12,939 nucleotides of DNA from Phoronis pallida (Eukaryota; Phoronida; Phoronidae), in contig JAOXYC010178802.1 in assembly GCA_028565715.1 (NCBI GenBank), forward strand, positions 1 to 12,939. Reading direction: 5' to 3'. Under the pieces are notes generated by a model. The model searched no databases, was not told the origin of the DNA, and saw only the letters and a program-made list of their open reading frames with translations. The translations under genes and the position numbers were made by a program. Positions 1 to 8,740 of this stretch are shown piece by piece. How positions within the stretch are numbered: the stretch's first letter is position 1; every line of letters starts with the position of its first letter.

Positions 1-36
1 ACGTTGCTTGGGACTTCTTCGCCCTTTTAACCTCGA
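1..36 (-). CDS. Possible second exon of the same left-edge gene (partial)
   Basis: On the minus strand a TAG acceptor at 39-37 precedes an open stretch to the window edge. Joined to the exon ending at 757 (one leftover base), the phase fits and reads VEVKRAKKSQAT, a basic stretch plausible for a nuclear or nucleolar protein. The polypyrimidine tract in front is poor (AT-rich rather than pyrimidine-rich) and only 36 bases are visible, so this is tentative. The intervening 37-756 would be one intron of 720 bp with no coding-like content. Confidence 0.3.
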
Positions 37-756
37 CTATTAATTTTATCAAATGTCACTGGTGATCATAATTAATATAACATATCGTCCGTTAGTGCGA
101 CGGGTAAGCGGCTGTTGTAAATGTACTTTTCAATGAAGAGAAGTTGTTCCCTTTTGATCCGCAACATTGGTGGATAAGTTTTATTTTTTTAAAGCGAATT
201 AAAGATAGACTAAACAAACTAAACTAAATTGTATTTTGGCACGCAGCTACTTGACTTTACATGTCAAGAAGTGGTTGATTATTTCTGAATTCTAGGATTA
301 CATTCAAAACGCAAGTTGATTGTTTCCGGCCAACTAGTAATCCAATTCGATAAAATGAATCATCTGATTGCAAACAGATATTCAAATTAAACCCTATTGC
401 AATGGCAAGTTTTTACTATTTTAATAATTTAATGAAATGAAAAGTTCTTAAAGCACAACTCCATTCCAGCCATGGAAAAATCTAGGCCAATATTCAGCAC
501 AGGAAAAATACGAGATCAACGAGTCCCAAAAATGATGGATGGGGGATTAAAGATCATAATCTTGTTCAAACAATTTAATCAAACATAAACTCATATCATA
601 TTCAATATGCATTGATATGCATACACCATCACCAAGCTACCCATGTAAATTTCAACACCTCTGTCATAAAAACACAATTTTCCAAAGTATGTCATTATAA
701 AAAGTAAACTGAAAAAACACCCACGCTTGTCAGGAGAGAGTGAAAAATGAACTTAC
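37..756 (-). other. Presumed intron of the left-edge gene; nothing else seen
   Basis: AT-rich sequence with stops in every frame on both strands. It starts (minus strand) with the donor GTAAGT. I see no repeats, RNA gene or coding exon inside it. Confidence 0.35.
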
Positions 757-799
757 CATTTTCGTCCATCCCCGGGAATTCTGTGCTGTGTTTGGCCAT
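757..799 (-). CDS. First coding exon of an unrecognised gene (partial, runs off left edge)
   Basis: On the minus strand an ATG at 799-797 opens a short reading frame, MAKHSTEFPGMDEN plus one base of the next codon. It ends in a consensus splice donor (AATG followed by GTAAGT, donor at 756-751). The surrounding DNA is AT-rich and stop-laden, so a clean ATG leading straight to a strong donor is good evidence for a 5' exon. Transcription runs leftward, tandem with NAF1, whose 3' end lies about 1.8 kb upstream. I do not recognise the protein; too little of it is present. There is no signal peptide or membrane segment in these 14 residues. An untranslated exon further upstream cannot be excluded. 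Confidence 0.55.
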
Positions 800-2634
800 G
801 TTGTGTTACGGTCTCGCTCAAAACTACAGCCACAATCGTCCTAACATCACACAATGACCCTCAGAAGAGGGTTGACCGAGAGATTAACTGAACAACACGT
901 GGTATTTGGGTATTGCAAATTATTTTCCCGTGGTGACGCCCTCCGGATTAGAATTTTCGTTAAACACACGAACTATCATCCTAAGGAAACACGTAATAAC
1001 GATGTACATGATTTTTAGAACACATTTAATTTATTTTAAATATACGCACCGAGTGACGTATTCTCTCAATGACATTCGCAAATGATTAATGACTTTGTCT
1101 CGAATTTCTTAAACGAAACGGATATGTGGGCACTTGACATTTAATTTTGAGCACTTATTATACAATAAAATATCTAGGAGAGAATATAACTTAGCAATTG
1201 TGTCTCCCTTTTAAATTTTGTTTTAATACTATACGAGGATCGCGACCGAGTTCAAGCCCACAAACAAATGTTGTCGCTTGAAATGACACCAACATGCATT
1301 CAACTTTAACGATGTTTTTTGAGTCAACACGGGACAGAGTTCCTCCCCGATTAAAATCTATTTATCGGCCACTGTACATTTCCAACTACAAAATATTTTT
1401 GTCTGTTCACTACCAAACATTCTTTTCCTGCTATTTCTCATTATTTCGTTCCCTTTGCATAAGGTTGTAAGACACTGGACATTTGAACTCATTGGAGTTA
1501 TAAAAACACGTTTCAAGAAATGTCACCTTAGTAGTCACAAATATAAAAATAACGCGTCGCAACCACGATTTTTAGGTCAGGCTTATCTTCCTTATATTGC
1601 CGTCAAGTGTTTGCATACATAGAACAAAAGGTGAAAATACGAATAGTAGAAAATCAAGCTACTGTTACCAGATAAGAAACTGGTTGAATGTACCATAAAT
1701 ATTCATGCTAAAGAATGAGGCATAGTTTTTTTAGATCTTAATTTAAATTTACCCCCTGAAAAAGTTTGTAAAACTACACAGAACAATTCCACCACTCGTA
1801 TATCCTACGGCAGGGTATTGGATCAGACAGGGAGAGATAACACACAATCCAAGACGTAGTTTAAGTCACATATATTTAGTAAGCCTTTTTAGAGAATTTT
1901 CAAACTTGTTCGACAGTGCATAAATTTACACATGACATCTGTACATTTTGATGAAAGAATTTCTAAAACTAAGTTTGTATCTAAAATGCTATTGTACCCT
2001 CAGTCTAAATATCAATTTCACCCATCCTAGGACACTTTCCCCAGCATAAACGAAAACTTATATTACAATTAGTACACTGTATTTCAATAATAGCACAACT
2101 TAGTCACCTAGCAACACCGATGAAAGAGCACCTGCATACCGAATAGGCATTTACAAAACAACAATGCATGTAGAGAAGCCTGCCTGTGATGAACTCTGTT
2201 TCAAAATCATCGTTAGTGATTGTAATCATAACCGGCTTAAGCTGCGGGAGGCTTTTCACATTACGCAAACTAGCCCAGAGCTCAATGCCCAATTGTCTCA
2301 CGAGTCTCTTACTCTTATGTATTGAATCTGTTCACATGCTAATCTTGTTTGTCATTCATTGTAATGTACTATACTGATTGTAGTTTTACATGCAGCTAAC
2401 CGGCTAGCCAATAGATGTCGCTGTGATTTCTCAAAATGGAGATCTTCAAAATACTCATATATTACACGTAGACTAATTTGACAGTTCGATATTCTAACTA
2501 CTAACCGACTTGCTTGATCATTGTACGTTTGAAAATGGTGGAGGACACCAAAACATGTCACGCTTAAAAACATTTGTTGTTTTTATCCAAGCTTGACAAC
2601 TTATACAAAAATAATGAGTTTTATAAGATAATGT
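800..2634. other. Intergenic region between NAF1 3' end and the left-edge gene
   Basis: No gene could be supported. The 800-1000 part, just upstream of the left-edge ATG, is richer in CG dinucleotides than its surroundings and is the likely promoter of that gene. Short open frames at 2104-2301 (minus), 2186-2377 (plus) and 2352-2573 (minus) lack convincing start or splice context. A CCAAT-type box lies near 2408. The rest is AT-rich and featureless to my eye. Confidence 0.5.
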
Positions 2635-5600
2635 CTATTCCTGTTTATTCACAAATCTTGTATCAACAATAGCATTGCTAGGTGCTCCTCCCTGTGTATT
2701 GTCCATATTTGGTAGTGCACGAGACTGTCCTGTAGGGGGTTGACCCCACTGAGGAGGTGGTGGACCCCCAGCCTGATGCCAGGGAGGGGTTGTGGGTCGT
2801 GGAGGGGGTTGTCCCCATCCAGCCGCAGTATTGTTCTTCAACCATGGTGGAGGGTTCCCACTATGACCAATAGGTGGCCCTGGTGGTGGTGGTCGATTCC
2901 ATGGGTTATTTCCCATTGGTGCTCTTTGCCATGGTGGTGGATTACCAGGCGGCTGCATTGCAAGTCTTTGACCAAAATTTGGAGGACCACCGAAGTTGGG
3001 TGGTTGAGGAAAATTGTTCCCAGGACCTTGCTGCTGATTCAGCCAAGGAGGGCAAGGTCGGTTGAGCCTCCAGGGTGGTGGAGTGGCTACAAATCTGGGG
3101 GGTGGTTGGTTAAACCTCATGGTTGGAGGACCTGGCGGCCATCTTGGAGCTGGTGGTGTTTTTGGTTGACCATTACCATCTTGCATCTTTTCATTTCTCC
3201 TGCAACAAAAAAGGCACGTTTTTGTATTTGTAATGGAGAAAATTAATTACCTATAAAAAGTGACTCTCTGTTCAATTCTTTTCAAAACTTTCACAGAATT
3301 CATTTTCTACAGAAATTGAGTAAGATATAAATGTTTTCTTTGATTCTACCAATTTCTGATCATTGCCATTGAGATTAGCACTTTCGGTCTCACGATAATT
3401 AATGCCTATCATAAAGTTTCTTTTGGTTCGTTTTGACATCTCAAAATTGGCTCAAACATATTAAATTTGCTATACAAATATGTAATTTATGTTTTTGGGG
3501 AGCAAAAACCAGGCGTGATTTTAACCTCAAATATGAATTGGTTCAAAAACTGTAAAATAAAGTTGCATTTAGTTTGCAAAAGAATTTATGAAGCTACAAT
3601 CTATTAAAAGTTCAAGATTTTTTATTGTCACTGATATAATGATGTAGAATGAAAACCTGCAACACTTACTTCATTTTTCTCATCATATTCTTTTGTTTCT
3701 TCTTCTCAATCTGTTCGTCCGTCATGTTTCTCTCCCGTAACTTGACTCTAGCTCGCTTCTCATCTTCATCATCGGAATATTGCAGAAACTGTGACGGTGG
3801 CTCTATGTCATGCTCCCATGATGCATCTGACCCCTTTATTCTGGAAAATTTAAAGGCTACATGTTGTCCTTGACCACAAAATTCACTAATTTGAAACAAG
3901 ACCTTTGGCTTTTGTGTCTGAATACAGGCTAAGCAAACACAAGGAAAAGCATTCATTATTTCTAATATATTAGTTATTACTCCACAGGCCACATATTGCA
4001 GTTCAATGTTGAATTTGAACACTGGGCCACCGGGTGGACAAAAACAACAACGCCTGCATTAGTGATTTTTTAGACTTGGGATTAACAGCCAACGTGAACC
4101 ACTCGTACCACTATGGAAAAAGTTGATGAAAAACATTGTTCATGGTCTACAATTTCTGCAGGTAAAACTAATTCATTATCATGGAGACTTATGTTTATTT
4201 GGATGGATTGAACTATGTTTCGGACCTCCATCAAAGTTCCTTGGTCACGTGATGACCAACTCTCGATCTTGCCACTAGACGGTGCTCAGGATACAGGATT
4301 AAGGAGGCAGTCCACATAAGAATCAATCAGCTCCCACTCAATAAGGACCAAGGCCTGCAGCTCCCCCTGATTTACGACAACATGCTGCATCCTGAGTGCC
4401 ATCTAGCGGCAAGATCGCGAGTTGGTCATCACGTGACCAAGGACCTTTGTGGTCCGAAAAGTAGTTCAATCCATCCAAATAAACATAAGTCTCCATGATA
4501 ATGAATTAGTTTTAATTAAGAAAAAAATGTTGCTGTATATGGATCAACAGCTTCATTCGTGATTACACAATACAAATGCAATTTTCAATGTACTAAATTT
4601 AGTAACCCAAGGAGTGCAAGTTAAAATTACTAAAAGAACCACATACTTTTTGAGTTGTTCCGTGAACACATAGTGTGTATATTCCTGCTTGGTTGGTGCG
4701 CAGAACACACTCACTCCCTCAGTTACTCCCTTCTCAGTGATGTCCTCCACACTGTTAAACCGTACTGAGTAGAATGGACACGCAACTGGACCAAAGACCT
4801 CAAATACCTGGGCAAAGACAATTTACAGTGAGCATGGTAGAAGCTAGCTTGGAAACTAAAGACCTGAATCCGATTGCTGAAGTAATGCTTGAGCTCAGAT
4901 TTATTCAGATTAGGTAGAAGTGTATTCTATTTGAGTTTTAGAAATTGTGGACTTCCGTTTTACCGTAGTTACAAAATGGCTGTCATCCGTAAATATTTAC
5001 AAGTACTAATAGAAAACCATCACACTCATTAGGTGAGCATGCCCATCCGTTAAGCAAACATTGTCTTATCATCAAATATGTTTAATGAATAATCTCAAAA
5101 AAAATATAAATAACATTATAATAAACATTGAGCTGATAGGATGTGATTGTATGTATTATTGACTGTTTCATTTATTGGATTACTATTGACTACTGAAGAT
5201 GCACTAGTGTTATCAGTGCGAAACGTTTAACTGTAAATACTTGTATATATATATTGAACAATATGAATATCATCGCTAAAACGTTCGTTGTTTCATTTTT
5301 ACTACTATTGTGGCCGAAAACACACATCATCAAACATTGAGCTGACAGATAACACTTACAGCCCCCAGGTCCTTGCGATCTTCAAGGAAGAGTACAGTGT
5401 CCTGGTCCAAGGCTGGTTCATCCCGTATACCTTCAACAATTACTGAAATGACACATAGAACAGACATTAACATTGTACAAGAATGAATCAATCAAAAGAT
5501 AGTCAATGACAACATCACATTATTAGACGGAAAAGTACAGTGTACGTGACACAATACGCATGACAAACAAATCATTCTCCAAAAATTAAATTACCCACCA

Positions 5601-7963
5601 CCAGTCAGTTCTCTCAGTTGAGCTAAATGACGATGTGCATTTACATGAAACTATAGTTGAATTGAGAACTTTTTTACCGAGATACACAAAAGACTGTGCA
5701 AAATATACTTAAAATTCAAACCTAAAATTCCAACAGCACTTTTAACACGTCCAACCAGTTGTAGAGGCACGTCGTCTTCCACAGTGATCCTTAGATCTTC
5801 CAGGGGTGGCAAATCCTACAAAACACAAAAAATAGCGAATGGATATACAAAATTCCCATATGCTCATAAGCATACAGAATATTATATATATATTTGGCTC
5901 ATATAAATGGGCAATATTTCCGGAGAAGTGATTGAATATGGTATTTTTCAAAACGACTTTGGCAAGGATTTTGACAAAATTTACGAGTTTTGAGAAATGC
6001 CATATTCAATGACTTCGAGTGGGATATGGTTTTCCTTACATGAAACCAAATACCTGCATTTCGAATGAAAAGGTGGCAAACGTTTCCAAAAAAACGCAAA
6101 AACTCAATAGACTGTCTACCAATGTTAATTGTGACGTGTGTCGTGTGTACTGTTTCACAGTAAATGCTACATTAAAAAGAATATGTATCACAGACGCAAT
6201 AAGCATAATCTTGAAAGAATTTTGGTAAATTCCACCTAAAGGATACGAGTCGAAAGCTTGGAATTTACGTGATATACATTTTCTACAGTACATGCGTAAA
6301 ACAACACTTTTCATGTGAGAATGTAGGTTTACCTCAGGGTACAGCTCCCCTTTGATTCTAGTATCATCACCATCATTATTGTTGTTTTTCTTTGTGACCT
6401 TGTTCGCTTCTCGGGCTGTCCTACAAAGATAAGAATAAATATTGAAAGTTATATTGTGCAAGGGATCCAGAGTCCACTCTACTAATGTCAAAATTCTATG
6501 CAAACAAAACAGCCATCATAGAACCCTGAAGGTTTTTCAGCAAAGTCTGTTTTTTTTTTAAGGGAGTCCAGACAAAAAAATCATGACATTTTATTAAAAC
6601 ATCTATCATTTGATGCAAGATCACCAAACTACAATCCCAAATTTATGCCAACAACCTCCAAGTGATAACCAATACCTTGAACCCAGAAAAAGGCAAACAG
6701 AAACTAATCTTTAAACTTAATTCATCATCTTATAATTCTTTGCCAACAGTAACATGAAGTTTTCATGCAACATAATTCAGAACAATAGACTCAAGCGAGT
6801 CCCAAATTTTTCTGCCTTTTCAAAATTGATCACATTCAACCAGAAGATGCATAGTATTCTGATTTAGAATAAGATCAACTTCTTGAACAAAATGTTAAAG
6901 TGACTCCCTGTCCACTAAGGTACCTTGTCTCTTCATCCGTAGATGAATCAGCCTCAGCACCACTGTCTGATGAGTCACTATCAGTAGACGAGTCTGATGA
7001 TGCATCATCATCTTTGTCTGCACTTCGATGCTCTTGTTTTATGGTCTGCAATGATGAAAACATAAACTATTCAGTACGGACTAATATGGCTCAAAACATT
7101 TGTAAACTAAACAATGGTGTCACAAACTGAATGCTAATGGTTATCAAGTTTTGCAATTCAACCAACTCTTTAGGAATCAAAAAGTTGAACTAATAAGATG
7201 AAAGTGCAATGGAGAAGGGTAATAAAGACATGCCTCTAACAATTTCTTTATCAATGGTATGTTCTTAAGTACTTTCAAAACAAAGTACTTTCAAAATAAA
7301 AACTTGCAGCTTAGTAAAAAAAGTTCAAAAAAAATCTGTTAAGGGGCTTTTGGGAGCTTTTTGTATCCAAATCAAACCCTTGCTTAAGACAGGGTTCTAC
7401 TTTTTTCGGATTAAAAGCTCTCAAATCAACCTTACAGATTTTTTTGAATTTTTTTACTCAGATGCAATTTCGTCATGTTCATCAAAGGACTCATACACAA
7501 AATTTCTAGTTGATTTGAATTATGACACCAGATCAGGACCAACGAGGAGACAGTATCTTTAAGATGAATAAGTTGTTGTTTTGGCAGATTCAAATTAAGA
7601 ATGCAGCTGCTCATTAACCTTTGTTTCTTGACTAGAATCCTGTATTTTGATCTCCAATCCAGAGTCTTGAGACAGTTTTGTTCCCACATCTGTATTCCTG
7701 TCATCTTCTTCATTTTTACATGTTAACGAAGTGTTTACTTCTTTCTCATCTCCTGTCACTGTTTCCATCTGTAAGTCTTCATTTTTGCTATCATCTCCAC
7801 CTGTTACAATACTTGCATAAGGCATATTGGAATTGTTTTTGTCAGAAGAAATATCTACACCAGCTTTCTCTTGGTGATTGTCAGTTTTGGTACTATTTGT
7901 TTGTTGATCACAACTGTCTGGACTCGCACCATTCTCACAAGTCGTTTGGTCACTTGTGTCCAT
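2635..7963 (-). CDS. NAF1: H/ACA ribonucleoprotein assembly factor NAF1 (8 coding exons, 542 aa)
   Basis: NAF1 binds the dyskerin-type pseudouridine synthase during H/ACA snoRNP, scaRNP and telomerase RNP assembly and is later replaced by GAR1. Minus-strand coding exons: 7963-7619, 7045-6924, 6420-6333, 5815-5722, 5442-5360, 4807-4647, 3840-3670, 3199-2635. All introns are GT-AG; the lengths sum to 1629 bases, 542 codons plus stop. Residues 1-115 are polar and acidic; about 127-155 is a Ser/Asp/Glu tract with casein-kinase-2-like sites. The Gar1/Naf1 core spans about 186-315, with DLPPLEDL, VGRVKSAVG, LVIVEG, VFEVFGPV, the phrase YTHYVFTEQLKK and GSDASWEHDIEPP, all readily aligned to animal NAF1. 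After an acidic SDDEDE and a Lys/Arg-rich segment, residues 356-542 are Pro-rich with repeated PPPW motifs. Human NAF1 is 494 residues, so the length is normal. The start is the first ATG after the 5' UTR acceptor. Identification is firm; exon 1's donor (AAAG/GTTAAT) is the least certain junction. Confidence 0.93.
2644..2649 (-). terminator. NAF1 poly(A) signal AATAAA inside the coding sequence
   Basis: On the minus strand the codons AAT AAA, the fourth- and third-last sense codons, form a canonical AATAAA only 6 bases before the TAG stop (2637-2635). A TATAAA variant follows at 2625-2620, and a T/G-rich element (TTTTTGTATAAGTTGT) at about 2608-2593 fits a downstream element. No other AATAAA is found close by on this strand. 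The predicted cleavage site is therefore roughly 2590-2630, giving a 3' UTR of a few tens of bases at most. Confidence 0.55.
3841..4646 (-). other. NAF1: NAF1 intron 6, host of a MITE
   Basis: An 806-bp intron between the exon ending FTEQLKK and the exon starting IKGSDASWEH. About 43 percent of it is the foldback element at 4165-4512. The rest is AT-rich without visible features. Confidence 0.8.
4165..4512. mobile_element. 348-bp foldback MITE with long terminal inverted repeats and TA duplication
   Basis: Two inverted arms of about 130 bp (4165-4296 and 4385-4512) match almost base for base for the first 50 positions and about 90 percent overall. They flank an 88-bp unique centre. Both outer ends abut TA (4163-4164 and 4513-4514), the target duplication used by Tc1/mariner-type transposases. 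There is no coding capacity, so this is a non-autonomous element. Both arms carry a CACGTG E-box (4246-4251, 4430-4435) and a CTCF-like motif. High arm similarity suggests fairly recent insertion. The superfamily call rests only on the TA duplication. Confidence 0.85.
5123..5345 (+). mobile_element. Short non-autonomous retroelement with 14-bp target-site duplication and hammerhead-like motif
   Basis: The 14-mer AAACATTGAGCTGA occurs at 5123-5136 and again at 5332-5345, bracketing 195 bp. A duplication of this size is typical of target-primed retrotransposition. The insert carries two direct copies of a segment starting TGTTTCATTT and running into ACTATTG, 125 bp apart (5164 and 5289). Between them is a hammerhead-like core (5193-5223). 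The layout recalls animal retrozymes or the terminal repeats of Penelope-like elements: tiny, tandemly repeated, hammerhead-bearing and non-coding. No tRNA-type A/B boxes are seen, which argues against an ordinary SINE. It sits in NAF1 intron 5, ending 14 bases from the splice donor. Confidence 0.6.
5193..5228 (+). ncRNA. Hammerhead-ribozyme-like core (possibly degenerate)
   Basis: CTGAAGA (5193-5199) fits the hammerhead CUGANGA box. It is followed by a 5-bp stem GCACT/AGTGC (5201-5205 with 5215-5219) closing a 9-nt loop, then GAAA (5220-5223) leading into ACGTTT, which could start helix III. One unpaired T (5200) lies between the first box and stem II, which a canonical hammerhead does not have, and I could not draw a strong helix I. 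It may be a decayed ribozyme or a related hairpin. Confidence 0.4.
5924..6016. repeat. Imperfect 93-bp palindrome (foldback) in NAF1 intron 3
   Basis: Left arm 5931-5954 (starts ATTGAATATGG, ends CAAAAC) pairs with right arm 5987-6010 with only 2 mismatches in 24. The match extends outward a few more bases (GAAGTG against the complement of GACTTC). The loop is 32 nt. It could be a small MITE remnant or a transcribed hairpin of pre-miRNA size; no target duplication was recognised. Confidence 0.7.
7267..7296. repeat. Tandem 14-bp direct repeat AAGTACTTTCAAAA
   Basis: Two perfect copies (7267-7280 and 7283-7296) separated by two bases, immediately left of the 7304-7467 palindrome. Probably slippage or a local duplication; no function is implied. 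Confidence 0.7.
7304..7467. repeat. Imperfect 164-bp palindrome in NAF1 intron 1 (between coding exons 1 and 2)
   Basis: Arms of about 65 bp are inverted copies: TTGCAGCTTAGTAAAAAAA on the left against TTGCATCTGAGTAAAAAAA read from the right, then AAAAAAATCTGT, TTGGGAGCTTTT against TTGAGAGCTTTT, and finally an inner AACCCT/AGGGTT hairpin (7375-7380 with 7391-7396). Several mismatches and small gaps show it is old. It looks like a decayed foldback element. No target duplication was identified. Confidence 0.65.
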
Positions 7964-8013
7964 GTTTATGGCTATGCACCAATTTATCTTCTAACTTTCA
8001 ACTTCTGGTCTTC
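7964..8013 (-). other. NAF1: NAF1 5' UTR segment of the start-codon exon
   Basis: On the minus strand a textbook acceptor (a long T-run, CTTTTCAG at 8014 and above) begins an exon at 8013, 50 bases before the ATG at 7963. This implies at least one non-coding first exon further upstream, towards the TIMM23 promoter. Two consensus GTAAGT donors on this strand could end it: 8563-8558 (exon end 8564) or 8712-8707 (exon end 8713). I favour the first because the second would put the NAF1 start inside TIMM23 exon 1. Confidence 0.6.
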
Positions 8014-8180
8014 CTGAAAAGAAAAAAAAAATCAGATCAAAACCGCAATGTAAGTTGTTAAATTTGTACAGTAGCAGTACTACCAGGGACTACACAAGAC
8101 AAGTTTCCTGGACGAACTTTTCCAAGCAGCGGTCGGTGGTAGGGCATCAGTTGATCAGACCAAGTCCCTTGCCCTGTTGC

Positions 8181-8213
8181 CTGGCACTGTTTAAGTACCA
8201 GTGGCAGTGCCAG
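8181..8213. repeat. Perfect 9-bp inverted repeat, CTGGCACTG / CAGTGCCAG
   Basis: A hairpin-capable repeat with a 15-nt loop, lying in the 5' UTR intron of NAF1. It is surrounded by locally GC-richer sequence (about 8080-8230). No gene assignment. Confidence 0.6.
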
Positions 8214-8559
8214 TGGGATTCAGGATTTCTGGGATTCACCTTTTTTCTTTTTGTGTTTACCGTTCCCAAAAATTAAAATTGTCTACTCAAAATGTATAGC
8301 CACTGTCTTCAATGCCTGAATATACCTTCTAGTCAGTTTTTATCAATTTCTGATTTTCAGAAAAAGACTAATTGCTAAGTGAACTTGGGCAACACCACAA
8401 AACACATGTTGGTTGTTTTGAGGGGAATCCTCGTGTGGTGGGTAGGTCAATATTGGTTGATTTGTTCTTTCAGAAAAATATTAAAATTTGGATTTAATTA
8501 TATCTCATCACCAACGAATATTGAATTTGAATTATTAATTGGGATTTGGTTGTTCAAAC

Positions 8560-8740
8560 TTACATTTTTATATTATTTCACACCTATAAATCATTTTAAA
8601 CTAACACTGTTTCATGAAAATATCAGTTGAATTGACCAGATTTAAAGCTCAAGAAGAAGTACGCATGCGCCAGACTACACTTCCTTTCCACGCCGAAGCG
8701 TCAAAAACTTACATCATTGATTTGTTAAAAATCCATCGCG
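8560..8740. promoter_or_regulatory. Divergent (head-to-head) promoter region of NAF1 and TIMM23
   Basis: TIMM23 starts at 8741 on plus and the NAF1 coding exon begins at 8013 on minus with a 5' UTR intron, so both promoters must fall in this interval or just around it. It contains an NRF1-like site (TACGCATGCGCC, 8660-8671; 10 of 12 positions of YGCGCAYGCGCR). It also has GACTACACTTCC (8673-8684), which resembles the ETS/ZNF143 type seen at housekeeping promoters. There is no clear TATA box. NRF1 controls many nuclear genes for mitochondrial proteins in animals, which fits TIMM23. Transcription start sites are not determinable here. Confidence 0.6.

Noticed and set aside
1190-1260. B-box-like GTTCAAGCC with weak upstream A-box-like TAGCAATTG
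   Set aside because: The boxes are poor and no cloverleaf forms; likely chance.
2104-2573. Three short overlapping frames on both strands downstream of NAF1
   Set aside because: No start context, splice sites or protein-like pattern; consistent with chance in AT-rich DNA.
2740-3246. 168-codon plus-strand open frame rich in Trp and Arg
   Set aside because: It is the antisense of the Pro-rich NAF1 last exon. CCN/GGN-rich coding DNA gives long open complements rich in Trp, and there is no independent support.
3666-4022. 118-codon minus-strand frame starting at 4022
   Set aside because: Only its 3' half (3840-3670) is a real NAF1 exon. The upstream part is intron that happens to stay open.
5321-5331. 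C-box-like TGATGAT on minus beside NAF1 exon 5
   Set aside because: It belongs to the tail of the retroelement insertion, and no D box follows at snoRNA distance.
7678-8061. 127-codon plus-strand open frame rich in Leu, Cys and His
   Set aside because: Antisense shadow of the first NAF1 coding exon; no splice or promoter context on plus.
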